From Streptomyces camelliae (GTDB taxonomy: Bacteria; Actinomycetota; Actinomycetes; Streptomycetales; Streptomycetaceae), in the NCBI RefSeq assembly GCF_027625935.1, contig NZ_CP115300.1:6696001-6760000 (forward strand): 64,000 nucleotides of DNA, given 5' to 3'. Under the pieces are notes generated by a model, which had not been told where the DNA came from, ran no database searches, and saw only the letters and a list, made by a program, of their open reading frames with translations. The first letter of the stretch is position 1, and each line of letters begins with the position of its first letter. Shown here piece after piece: positions 30,651-38,741 of the stretch. The position numbers and the translations under genes were made by a program.

Positions 30651-32264
30651 GTGAGCGTCGACCCCGGAGCGCCGGCCGTGGATCAGTTGGCCCTGCTGTT
30701 CGTCCTGCTGCTCGGGGCCCTGGTGAGCGTGCCGGTGGGGGACAGGTTCGGGGTGCCGGCGCCGGTGCTGATGACGCTGTTCGGCGGGGCCCTCGCGGTG
30801 GCCGACTTCGTGCCCGATGTGAGCATCCCGCCCGAGCTGATCCTGCCCGGGCTGCTGCCCCCGCTGCTCTACGCCGCCGTGCGCCGTACCTCCTGGCGGC
30901 AGTTCGCGGCCAACATCCGGCCGATCCTCCTGCTGGCCGTCGCCCTGGTCTTCGTGACGACGGTGTGCGTGGCGTACGTCGCAGGCGCGATCGTGCCCGG
31001 GCTGTCGATCGCCGCCGCCGTCACCCTGGGCGCGCTTATCGCCCCGCCCGACCCGGTCGCCGCGACCAGCGTCGCCGGACAACTCGGGCTGCCGCGCCGA
31101 CTGGTGTCGATCCTGGAGGGCGAGGGGCTCTTCAACGACGTCACGGCCATCGTGCTGTACCACGTGGCCGTCGCCGCGGCGGTGAGCGGCAACTTCTCGG
31201 CCTGGCAGGCCGGGCTGGACCTGGTGCTGTCCGGCGTGGTCGCGGTGGTCGTCGGGCTGTTGCTCGGCTGGGGCGCGAACAAGCTGATGGACCTGCTGGG
31301 CGATCCGACCCTGCAGATCGGCATGACCCTGCTGGTGCCGTACGCCTCCTACGTGCTCGCGGAGAAGCTGCACGGTTCCGGGGTGCTCGCGGTGCTCACC
31401 ACGGCGCTCTTCCTCTCCGAGTACGCCACCGGCGCCGACGACGTGATGACCCGGCTGGCCGGGCACACCTTCTGGGACATCATCGGCACCCTCGTCACGG
31501 GGGTCGCCTTCGGGCTCATCGGTCTGGAGCTGCACAACGCCATCCGTACCGCCCAGGGCCGCTGGGGCGAGCTGCTCGGCTGGGCCGCCGCCGTCGTGGG
31601 CGTGGTGATCGTCGTCCGGTTGTTGTGGCTGCTGCCCGCGACCTGGCTGACCAAACGGCTGCACGCCCGGCGGGACTACGACGAGGAGATCCCGGTCAGC
31701 TGGCGGGAGACCGTCGTGATGTGGTGGTCCGGGATGCGCGGGGTGGCCTCGGTGGCGCTGGCGCTGGCCGTCCCGCTGAAGACCGACGACGGCTCGCCCT
31801 TCCCCGACCGTGACGAGATCATCTTCATCGCCTTCGGGGTCATCATCGTCACGCTGGTGCTCCAGGGACTCACCCTGCCGTCGCTGGTGAAGGGGCTCGG
31901 GGTGCGGGCCGACTCCGAGCGGGAGAAGGAGTTCGAGAAGGAACTGGCGGTGCGCGCGGCGAAGGCGGCGAAGCGCAGGCTGCGGGAGATCGAGCAGGTG
32001 GAGGACCTGCCCGAGGACCTGGCGGAGCAGATGCTGCGGCGCGCCTTCGACATCGGCATCCGGATCAGCCCGGACATGGGCGAGGAGGAACGGCGGGAGG
32101 CACAGCACCAGCGGGCCAGGCGGCTCAAGCGGATCCGGCGCATCCAGAACGAGATGATGAGCGCGGCCCGGCACGAGGTACTGGCGGCGCGCAGCGAGCC
32201 GGGGGCGGATCCGGAGATCGTGGACCGGGTGCTGCGGCATCTGGACGTACGGAGCCTGCGGTGA
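30651..32264 (+). CDS. CPA1-type Na+/H+ antiporter
   Basis: The 537-residue protein has about twelve transmembrane segments in its first 400 residues. Key motifs are GALIAPPDPVAATS and EGEGLFNDVTAIVLY, with the acidic residues that bind cations. A charged, helical cytoplasmic tail of about 120 residues (rich in Arg/Glu) follows. It probably exchanges Na+ or K+ for protons in pH and salt balance. GTG 30651 is assumed; GTG 30678 (VDQLALLF) is an alternative nearer the first helix. Confidence 0.9.
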   Translation: MSVDPGAPAVDQLALLFVLLLGALVSVPVGDRFGVPAPVLMTLFGGALAVADFVPDVSIPPELILPGLLPPLLYAAVRRTSWRQFAANIRPILLLAVALVFVTTVCVAYVAGAIVPGLSIAAAVTLGALIAPPDPVAATSVAGQLGLPRRLVSILEGEGLFNDVTAIVLYHVAVAAAVSGNFSAWQAGLDLVLSGVVAVVVGLLLGWGANKLMDLLGDPTLQIGMTLLVPYASYVLAEKLHGSGVLAVLTTALFLSEYATGADDVMTRLAGHTFWDIIGTLVTGVAFGLIGLELHNAIRTAQGRWGELLGWAAAVVGVVIVVRLLWLLPATWLTKRLHARRDYDEEIPVSWRETVVMWWSGMRGVASVALALAVPLKTDDGSPFPDRDEIIFIAFGVIIVTLVLQGLTLPSLVKGLGVRADSEREKEFEKELAVRAAKAAKRRLREIEQVEDLPEDLAEQMLRRAFDIGIRISPDMGEEERREAQHQRARRLKRIRRIQNEMMSAARHEVLAARSEPGADPEIVDRVLRHLDVRSLR

Positions 32265-32289
32265 GCCGTTCCGAGTCCGAGGGCAGCGG

Positions 32290-32305
32290 GCGCAAGCGCT
32301 TGCGC
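32290..32305. promoter_or_regulatory. 16-bp perfect palindrome, candidate LacI-type operator
   Basis: GCGCAAGCGCTTGCGC is a perfect palindrome with the central AAGCGCTT seen in many LacI-family operators. It lies in the 127-base gap between the antiporter and the SDR gene, about 85 bases before the SDR start. Confidence 0.5.
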
Positions 32306-32318
32306 GCAGGGGTGGCGT

Positions 32319-32333
32319 ATTCGTCGTACGAAT
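32319..32333. promoter_or_regulatory. Second palindrome upstream of the SDR gene
   Basis: ATTCGT and ACGAAT flank a 3-nt centre (CGT) in a relatively AT-rich stretch. It lies 13 bases downstream of the first palindrome and could be a second operator half-turn away from the likely promoter. Confidence 0.4.
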
Positions 32334-32391
32334 GTGTGGTGCCTGTGGAAAACTCCGGCGCCGCTCGGCGAAGCGTGCCTACTCTCGGATC

Positions 32392-33132
32392 ATGACGCGC
32401 AACATCGTGATCAGCGGGGGCGGTACGGGCATCGGGCTGGCGACCGCCCAGGCCTTCGCGGCGGACGGGGACCGGGTGCTGATGCTCGGGCGGCGGGCCG
32501 AGGTGCTGGAGAAGGCAGGGGTGCCCGGTGCGCTTACGTATGCGGCTGACCTCTCCGAGCCCGATCAGGTCCGCGGGGTGGCCCGGTTCGTGGCAGCGGA
32601 GCTGGGTACGGTCGATGTCCTGGTGCACGGCGCGGGCGGCGCCGGACATCTGGAGCCGCCGGCGGGCAGCGACGACCCCCTGGACCGCGTGGCCCATGAC
32701 TGGACGGTCAACTTCAGACAGAACGCCCTGACGGCCGCGCTCCTCACCGAGGCTCTGAAGAGCCGGCTCGCCGAGCCCGGCGGACGGGTGCTGTTCGTCA
32801 GCTCCATCGCCGCCTACCGCGGTTCGGGAACCGGCGCCTACGCGGCGGCCAAGGCCGGGCTGCATCCGTACGCCCACGACCTGGCCCGGGAGCTCGGCCC
32901 GCGCGGCATCACCGTGAACGTGGTCGCGCCGGGGTATGTGGAGGACACTGAGTTCTTCGGGGACACCATGGACGAGGCCCGGCGGGCGCGGCTCATCGGT
33001 GACACGCTGACCGGCCGGGCCGGGAGACCGGGAGACGTGGTGGCGACCCTGCACTGGCTGGCCTCGCCCGGCGCCGGGCACGTCACCTCACAGGTGATCC
33101 AGGTCAACGGAGGCGCGGAGCGCGGTCACTGA
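32392..33132 (+). CDS. Short-chain dehydrogenase/reductase
   Basis: The 246-residue protein has the nucleotide-binding loop SGGGTGIG (about 8-15), the catalytic Ser in VSSIAAYRG and the YxxxK pair in YAAAK. It is a classical SDR; substrate unknown. ATG 32392 lies exactly 6 nt after a -10-like TACTCT (32380-32385), suggesting a leaderless transcript. The open frame upstream to 32332 is ignored. Two palindromes lie just upstream, so the gene may be specifically regulated. Confidence 0.9.
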   Translation: MTRNIVISGGGTGIGLATAQAFAADGDRVLMLGRRAEVLEKAGVPGALTYAADLSEPDQVRGVARFVAAELGTVDVLVHGAGGAGHLEPPAGSDDPLDRVAHDWTVNFRQNALTAALLTEALKSRLAEPGGRVLFVSSIAAYRGSGTGAYAAAKAGLHPYAHDLARELGPRGITVNVVAPGYVEDTEFFGDTMDEARRARLIGDTLTGRAGRPGDVVATLHWLASPGAGHVTSQVIQVNGGAERGH

Positions 33133-33199
33133 CGCGGCGCGGGCCCGTCCGCGGCGGCTCGGGCGCGGTCGCACCGGCACCGGCTGGCACCATGGCCTC

Positions 33200-33778
33200 A
33201 TGAACATCATGCTCTTTCATTCGACCTACGGCCTCAGGCCCGCGGTGCGCGAGGCCGCGGACCGGCTGCGCGCGGCGGGCCACGAGGTGTGGACGCCGGA
33301 CCTCTTCGAGGGGCGCACGTTCGACACCGTCGAGGAGGGCATGGCGTACCGGGAGGAGATCGGCAAGGACGAGCTGCTGAAGCGGGCCGTGCTGGCGGCG
33401 GCGCCGTACTCCGAGCGCGGGCTCGTGTACGCGGGCTTCTCGCTCGGCGCCTCGATCGCCCAGACCCTGGCTCTCGGCGACGACAAGGCGCGCGGGCTGC
33501 TGCTCCTGCACGGCACGTCGGACATCGCGCCGAACGCGCAGGCGGACGAGCTGCCGGTGCAGCTGCACGTGGCGGAGCCGGACCCGTTCGAGACGGACGA
33601 CTGGCTGAGCGCCTGGTATCTCCAGATGGGCCGGACGGGCGCGGACGTGGAGGTCTACCGGTACGCCGGCGCCGGACACCTGTACACCGACCCCGAGCTG
33701 CCGGACTACGACGCCGAGGCCGCCGAGGCCACCTGGCGGGTGGCGCTCGGCTTCCTCGACAGCCTGGAGAACGCGTAG
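33200..33778 (+). CDS. Dienelactone hydrolase-like alpha/beta hydrolase
   Basis: The 192-residue protein has the nucleophile elbow GFSLGAS (Ser as nucleophile instead of the Cys usual in dienelactone hydrolase), an aspartate in the EPDPFETDD region and a C-terminal histidine in GAGHLYTD. The substrate is unknown. A -10-like CACCAT (33188-33193) lies 6 nt before ATG 33200, again fitting a leaderless start. The short gap to the SDR gene would still allow readthrough. Confidence 0.88.
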   Translation: MNIMLFHSTYGLRPAVREAADRLRAAGHEVWTPDLFEGRTFDTVEEGMAYREEIGKDELLKRAVLAAAPYSERGLVYAGFSLGASIAQTLALGDDKARGLLLLHGTSDIAPNAQADELPVQLHVAEPDPFETDDWLSAWYLQMGRTGADVEVYRYAGAGHLYTDPELPDYDAEAAEATWRVALGFLDSLENA

Positions 33779-33800
33779 GGATCACGCGCAGGCGCACGCC

Positions 33801-35468
33801 CTACACGGGGTCGTAGGTCCGCTCGACCTTCTGGGTGCCGCTGCGGGTGCGGTACGAACGCTCCCACGCCGAGGTCGCGTCGGGGTCGGTGCGGTCGGAC
33901 AGCACGTAGTAGTCCATCTGCGCGCGGTCGGCGGTGATGTCCAGCACGCCGTAGCCGTGCCGGTCGGTGTCGACCCAGTGGACGTGCCGGTTGGCCACCT
34001 CGATGAGCGGCGCGGCGACCGCGGAGACCGTGCCCTCGGGGACCTTGACGATGTCGTCGAGGTTGTCGGAGGTCACCGAGGTGATCACGAACTCGGTGGC
34101 CGCCGACGGCGACAGCGGGTAGGTGCCCGCGTCCACCGGCACGTCGTTGGCCCAGGCCATGTGGATGTCACCGGTCAGGAAGACGGTGTTGCCGATGGCG
34201 TTCGAGCGGAGGTGGTCGAGGAGTTCGCGGCGGTCGTGGGTGTAGCCGTCCCACTGGTCGGTGTTGACGCCTATGCCGTCCTGCGGCAGGCCGAGCAGCT
34301 TGGCGAGCGGCTTGAGGAGGTCGCCGGTGAGGGAGCCGACGACGAAGGGGGCGATCATCACCGAGTTGCCGACCAGCCGCCACTTCGTGTCGGAGGCCTT
34401 CAGACCTGCCTTCAGCCAGTCGAGCTGGGCGCGCCCGGTGATGGTCCGGTCCGGGTCGTCCACCGAGCCGCTGCCCGTGGACGCCTGCTGAGAGCGGAAG
34501 GAGCGCAGGTCCAGCAGGGACAGCTCGGCGAGCTTGCCGAAGCGCAGCCGCCGGTAGGTGGTGCCCTCGACGGCGGGGCGGACCGGCATCCACTCGAAGT
34601 AGGCCTGCTTGGCGGCCGCCTTGCGGGCGGTCCAGGTGCCCTCGGCGCCCTCGGTGTGGTTGACCGCACCGCCCGACCAGGCGTTGTCGGCGAACTCGTG
34701 GTCGTCCCAGATCGCGATGACCGGCGCCTTCAGATGCAGGGCCTGCAGATCGGGATCGGTCTTGTACTCGCCGTGCCGTGTCCGGTAGTCGGCGAGTGTG
34801 ATGATCTCGTGGGCGGGTGCGTGCGGGCGGACGACCGTGCCGCGGGCCGCGTACTCGCCGGTCTTGTACTCGTAGATGTAGTCGCCGAGGTGCAGCCAGG
34901 CGTCCAGGTCGCTGCGGGCGGCGAGGTGGCGGTAGGCGGTGAAGTAGCCGGCCTCCCAGTTGGCGCAGGTGACCACGCCGAACCGCAGCCCGGACACGGC
35001 CGCGTCCGCCGCCGGGGCGGTGCGGGTGCGGGCGACCGGGGAGTCGGTGCCGCCGGCCGAGAAGCGGAACCAGTAGTCGGTCGCCGGCTCCAGGCCGCGG
35101 ATGTCGGCCTTCACGGTGTGGTCGCCGGCGGCGGTCGCCGTGGTGGATCCCTTGGCGACGACGGCCGTCAGCGCCTTGTCCCTGGCGACGACCCAGCTCA
35201 CCTCGGTGTCCGGACCGAGCCCGGAGCCCGGTACCGCCTCCGGGCTCGGAGTGATCCGGGTCCACAGCAAGATGCCGTCGGGCAGGGGGTCACCGGAGGC
35301 GACGCCGTGCAGGAAGGCGGGGGCCCGGTCGGCGGCGCGCGCCGGGAGGGCGGCGAGCGGGCCGGCCAGCACAGCGGACGCCGCCGCGGCCTTGACGACC
35401 GTACGGCGGCGGGGAGAGCAGGAGCCGAGGCCTTCGGCGGCCGGAAATGATCTTGATCGACTGGTCAC
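33801..35468 (-). CDS. phoD: Secreted PhoD-type alkaline phosphatase/phosphodiesterase
   Basis: The 555-residue protein has a twin-arginine signal (SPRRRTVVK, hydrophobic stretch, then ARA) ending near residue 46. Mature PhoD motifs are [32 protein letters not shown] and LTGDIHMAW, the ligands of the Fe/Ca active site. It should release phosphate from phosphoesters outside the cell. GTG 35468 is the only start that keeps the signal peptide. It has no Shine-Dalgarno sequence and is abutted by a palindrome containing TAACCT, 8 nt before the start. No clear GTTCACC-type PHO boxes are visible. Confidence 0.93.
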   Translation of the reverse strand: MTSRSRSFPAAEGLGSCSPRRRTVVKAAAASAVLAGPLAALPARAADRAPAFLHGVASGDPLPDGILLWTRITPSPEAVPGSGLGPDTEVSWVVARDKALTAVVAKGSTTATAAGDHTVKADIRGLEPATDYWFRFSAGGTDSPVARTRTAPAADAAVSGLRFGVVTCANWEAGYFTAYRHLAARSDLDAWLHLGDYIYEYKTGEYAARGTVVRPHAPAHEIITLADYRTRHGEYKTDPDLQALHLKAPVIAIWDDHEFADNAWSGGAVNHTEGAEGTWTARKAAAKQAYFEWMPVRPAVEGTTYRRLRFGKLAELSLLDLRSFRSQQASTGSGSVDDPDRTITGRAQLDWLKAGLKASDTKWRLVGNSVMIAPFVVGSLTGDLLKPLAKLLGLPQDGIGVNTDQWDGYTHDRRELLDHLRSNAIGNTVFLTGDIHMAWANDVPVDAGTYPLSPSAATEFVITSVTSDNLDDIVKVPEGTVSAVAAPLIEVANRHVHWVDTDRHGYGVLDITADRAQMDYYVLSDRTDPDATSAWERSYRTRSGTQKVERTYDPV

Positions 35469-35470
35469 GA

Positions 35471-35490
35471 CCGATCAGGTTACTGATCGG
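35471..35490. promoter_or_regulatory. Palindrome directly upstream of phoD
   Basis: Perfect 8-bp arms CCGATCAG and CTGATCGG are separated by 4 nt and begin 2 bases from the phoD start codon. It would cover the -10 region of a leaderless promoter, or form a hairpin at the 5' end of the mRNA. Confidence 0.6.
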
Positions 35491-35501
35491 TACGAACGAC
35501 G

Positions 35502-35532
35502 GAGCGGGCGAACTCCCGATGTTCGCCCGCTC
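35502..35532 (-). terminator. Stem-loop between the thioredoxin-like gene and phoD
   Basis: Perfect 12-bp arms (GAGCGGGCGAAC at 35502-35513, GTTCGCCCGCTC at 35521-35532) enclose a 7-nt loop, 30 bases after the stop of the thioredoxin-like gene on the minus strand. It likely terminates that transcript before phoD. It has no T run. Confidence 0.75.
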
Positions 35533-35562
35533 TTCATGTGAATGCCGGATTCCGCCCGGACG

Positions 35563-36375
35563 TCAGCCCTTGAGGGCCGCGTCGAGCGCCGTGTTGAAAT
35601 CGGCCACGGTCATGGGCGGGTTCTGGTGGTCGGGGCCTGTCAGCGTCTTGCCGTCCATCTTCAGGGTCGGGGTGCCCTTGATGCCGTCCTTGTCGAAGAT
35701 CTTGGACTCCTCCAGCGCCCACCGGTCGAAGGTGCCGTCCTTCACGTCCTTCTGGAACGCCGCGTTGCCCTTCAGAGCGGGCACCGTGTCGGCGATCTTG
35801 ATCAGATAGGCGTCGTCCTTGAACTTGTCGTCCTGCTCGTCGGGGTGCCACTTCGTCGAGTACATCGCGGCCTTGTACTCAAGGAAGGCCTCGGGGCTGA
35901 CGTTGAGGGCGGCGCCCAGGGCGCTGAGCCCGTTCTTGGAGCCCACGCCCGGCAGGTTCTTGTCGAGGAAGGTGGCACCGACGTAGTGGAGCTTGAACGT
36001 GCCGTCGTCGATGCCCTTCTTCACCGTTGTGCCGACCGTCTGCTCGAACTGCGCGCAGACCGGGCAGCGCGGGTCCTCGTAGATGGTGAGGGTCTTCTTG
36101 GCGGTGCTCTTGCCTATGACGACGGTGGTGCCGTCCGAACCCGTGGTGTTGGCCGGCTTCACGAGCGGCTTGGTCTTCGCGGCGTCCCACCCGGTGGGCT
36201 TGTTGGCCTGGACGACGGCGTAGCCGATGCCGCCGGCCGCGGCCAGCACGGCCACGACCGAGGCGGCCACGATGACCTGCCGCCTGGCCTTGTCGCGCTT
36301 GGCCTGCCGCTCGCGCTCCTGGCGCAGCCGCTCCCTTGCCGCCGTCTTCGCCGACTGGCTGTTCCGCTTGCTCAT
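35563..36375 (-). CDS. Membrane-anchored DsbA-like thioredoxin-fold protein
   Basis: The 270-residue protein has a charged cytoplasmic N-terminus (about 1-33), one transmembrane helix (about 34-55) and an extracellular DsbA-like domain with the active site CPVC in EDPRCPVCAQFE. The cis-proline loop KGTPTL follows. It probably makes or isomerises disulfides in exported proteins. ATG 36375 has GGAG 10 nt upstream. The open frame to 36405 is not used. It is followed by a stem-loop and then phoD. Confidence 0.92.
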   Translation of the reverse strand: MSKRNSQSAKTAARERLRQERERQAKRDKARRQVIVAASVVAVLAAAGGIGYAVVQANKPTGWDAAKTKPLVKPANTTGSDGTTVVIGKSTAKKTLTIYEDPRCPVCAQFEQTVGTTVKKGIDDGTFKLHYVGATFLDKNLPGVGSKNGLSALGAALNVSPEAFLEYKAAMYSTKWHPDEQDDKFKDDAYLIKIADTVPALKGNAAFQKDVKDGTFDRWALEESKIFDKDGIKGTPTLKMDGKTLTGPDHQNPPMTVADFNTALDAALKG

Positions 36376-36455
36376 GGTGGTGATCTCCGTGTGGGACGCG
36401 CACATGCCGTACGCGGGATACGTGTGGGGGACTGGGTGTGCTTAGGTCTCGCCGC

Positions 36456-37145
36456 TCAGCCGGCGGCGAGGGCGGGGGAGCACGGCGGTCCACGCCGTCC
36501 CAGGGAGTGAACGAGAAGCCGGTCACGGGCGGCGGTCCGGCGCGGGGCCGGGCGCGGCAGCCGGCGGACCGGGGCCGGCCGTACGGCGACCGAGGCCACC
36601 GCCAGCAGCAGCGGCCGGAAGGTGGTGGCGGCGACCGCGCGCAGCAGCTGCACCAGCGCCCGCTCGCCCCGGCGCAGCCAGGCGGCGGCCAGCAGGCCCA
36701 CGCCGACGTGCGTGGCGAGCAGCAGCCAGGCGGCCGCCGGGCTCGCGTGCGCGAGCAGCGCCTCGGGGCGGCCTTGAGCCCCGGCCATCCGGGCCAGCGG
36801 GCTGCCGACGGCACCGCCCTGGCACAGCACGTCGAAGCCGAAGGCGCGCAACGGGCCCGCGACCGGGCCGCCGGCCCGGCCGTAGCAGGCGTGCTGGCCC
36901 GTGGTGAACACCGTGTCGGCGGTCAGCTCCAGCGGGATCAGCAGGGCCGCGATCCGGCCGAAGCCGCGCTCGCGGCCCGCCAGCGCGTACGCGGCGGCGA
37001 ACACACCGGCGAAGACCGCCAGCACCGTGCCCACCGGCAGCGGAGCCTGGGACAGCAGCACGTGCGACGCGGTGCTGAGCGTCACGACGAAGGCCGTGAA
37101 CAGCGCCGCGCGCACGGCTCTGAGCTGGGTCCCGGATATGTCCAT
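36456..37145 (-). CDS. Membrane protein of unknown function
   Basis: The 229-residue product has about four hydrophobic segments. It has a central extracellular-type loop with two cysteines (HACYG and VLCQGG), and an Arg/Pro-rich C-terminus. The pattern SHVLLSQAPLPVGT then LAGRERG resembles a group of Streptomyces integral membrane proteins of unknown role. ATG 37145 has no visible ribosome binding site; GTG 37166 (VTDSSLA) is an alternative. It lies upstream of the thioredoxin-like gene on the same strand, and its paired cysteines might be that protein's partners, but this is speculation. Confidence 0.7.
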   Translation of the reverse strand: MDISGTQLRAVRAALFTAFVVTLSTASHVLLSQAPLPVGTVLAVFAGVFAAAYALAGRERGFGRIAALLIPLELTADTVFTTGQHACYGRAGGPVAGPLRAFGFDVLCQGGAVGSPLARMAGAQGRPEALLAHASPAAAWLLLATHVGVGLLAAAWLRRGERALVQLLRAVAATTFRPLLLAVASVAVRPAPVRRLPRPAPRRTAARDRLLVHSLGRRGPPCSPALAAG

Positions 37146-37213
37146 AGCGAGAGAAGAGTCTGTCACGTACGTGAGTAAGCGACCCCTAAAGAGTGCCTGT
37201 GAGTACGCGAAGG

Positions 37214-38539
37214 TTACAGCCCCGGAATCCGGCCGTTGCGGAACAGGTCGACGAAGATCTGGTGGTCGGCACGCGCGCGTGCGCCGTAGCCGTGCGCGAA
37301 GTCCACCAGGAGCGGTGCGAAGCCCTCCTCGTCGGCCGCGAGGGCCGCGTCGATGGCCCGCTCGGTGGAGAACGGCACGAGGGACTCGCCGGAGGTGTCG
37401 TCCGCCGCCGCGTGCATGGTCGCCGTGGCCCGGCCCAGGTCGGCGACGACCTGCGCGATCTCCTCGGGGTCGTCGATGTCGCCCCAGCCCAGGTCGACGG
37501 CGTACGGCGAGACCTCGGCGACCAGCTGGCCCGCGCCGTCCAGCTCGGTCCAGCCCAGCCACGGGTCGGCGTGCGCCTGCAGAGCGCGCTGGGAGATCAC
37601 CGTGCGGTGGCCCTCGTGCTGGAAGTACCCGGCGATGGCCGGATCCGTGATGTGCCGGGAGACGGCCGGGGTCTGGGCCTGCTTGACGTAGATCACGACA
37701 TCGTTCTCCAGGGCGTCGCTGTGGCCCTCCAGAAGGATGTTGTACGACGGCAGCCCGGCCGACCCTATGCCGATGCCGCGGCGGCCGACGACGTCCTTCA
37801 CGCGGTAGGAGTCGGGCCGGGCCAGCGAGGAGTCCGGCAGGGTCTCCAGATAGCCGTCGAAGGCGGCCAGCACCTTGTAGCGGGTCGCGGCGTCCAGCTC
37901 GATGGAGCCGCCGTCCGGCGCGAAGCGGCGCTCGAAGTCGCGGATCTCCGTCATCGACTCCAGCAGCCCGAAGCGGGTCAGCGAGCGGGCGTCACGCAGC
38001 GCGTCCAGCAGCGGACCCTCCGCGGTGTCCAGCGTGAACGGCGGCACCTCGTCGCTCTTGGCGCCCGTGGCCAGGGCGTGGATGCGCTCGCGGTACGCGC
38101 CCGCGTAGATCCGCACCAGCTCGGTGATCTGCTCGTCGCTCAGCGCCTTCGCGTACCCGATGAGCGCGATCGACGCCGAGAAGCGCTTCAGGTCCCAGGT
38201 GAACGGGCCGACGTAGGCCTCGTCGAAGTCGTTGACGTTGAAGACCAGGCGGCCGTTGGAGTCCATGTACGTGCCGAAGTTCTCCGCGTGCAGGTCGCCG
38301 TGGATCCACACGCGCGAGGTGCGGTCGTCCAGGAATGGACCACCGCGCTTCTCCGCGTCCAGGTCGTGGTAGAAGAGGCACGCCGTGCCCCGGTAGAACG
38401 CGAACGCCGAGGCCGCCATCTTCCGGAACTTCACCCGGAACGCGGCCGGGTCGGCGGCCAGGAGCCGGCCGAAGGCGGTGTCGAAGACGGCGAGGATCTC
38501 CTCGCCGCGCTGCTCGTCGTCGAGCGGGTGGACCGACAT
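37214..38539 (-). CDS. DUF2252 family protein
   Basis: The 441-residue protein has the DUF2252 signature IHGDLHAENFGTY followed by FNVNDFDEAYVGPF. That pattern resembles the catalytic and metal-binding loops of aminoglycoside-kinase-like folds. It is an uncharacterised family, possibly small-molecule kinases. ATG 38539 has AGGAGG 9 nt upstream, a strong site. The gene is divergent from dnaE, across a gap with an inverted repeat. Confidence 0.9.
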   Translation of the reverse strand: MSVHPLDDEQRGEEILAVFDTAFGRLLAADPAAFRVKFRKMAASAFAFYRGTACLFYHDLDAEKRGGPFLDDRTSRVWIHGDLHAENFGTYMDSNGRLVFNVNDFDEAYVGPFTWDLKRFSASIALIGYAKALSDEQITELVRIYAGAYRERIHALATGAKSDEVPPFTLDTAEGPLLDALRDARSLTRFGLLESMTEIRDFERRFAPDGGSIELDAATRYKVLAAFDGYLETLPDSSLARPDSYRVKDVVGRRGIGIGSAGLPSYNILLEGHSDALENDVVIYVKQAQTPAVSRHITDPAIAGYFQHEGHRTVISQRALQAHADPWLGWTELDGAGQLVAEVSPYAVDLGWGDIDDPEEIAQVVADLGRATATMHAAADDTSGESLVPFSTERAIDAALAADEEGFAPLLVDFAHGYGARARADHQIFVDLFRNGRIPGL

Positions 38540-38569
38540 CGCGGGGTGCCTCCTGGAGCGATTATCTGT

Positions 38570-38588
38570 ACGACAGCGTTTCTGTCGT
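38570..38588. promoter_or_regulatory. Inverted repeat between DUF2252 gene and dnaE
   Basis: ACGACAG (38570-38576) and CTGTCGT (38582-38588) flank a 5-nt centre. It lies 31 bases upstream of the DUF2252 start and about 150 bases upstream of dnaE. It could be an operator for either gene; it does not match the actinobacterial LexA box. Confidence 0.4.
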
Positions 38589-38605
38589 CTTCAACGGGCG
38601 ACGCC

Positions 38606-38651
38606 ACGCGGGAGTGCCCGGTTCCCGCCTGAAGGTACGCGGGAGTGCCCG
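38606..38651 (+). repeat. 15-bp direct repeat upstream of dnaE
   Basis: ACGCGGGAGTGCCCG occurs at 38606-38620 and again at 38637-38651, 31 bases apart start to start, about three helical turns. It may be a pair of protein-binding sites or a chance duplication. Confidence 0.6.
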
Positions 38652-38741
38652 CCGAGTGTCAGTGGCGAGGCATAGACTTCCCGCTGACCCCAGAACTGTT
38701 CGCCCGCCCCATGCCCAGTGTTTTCCGTCGGAGGCCATACC

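Noticed and set aside
35490..35540. PHO box for phoD
   Set aside because: GTTCGCCC resembles half of a PHO-box repeat, but it is one arm of the 12-bp stem-loop and no second direct repeat lies 11 bases away.
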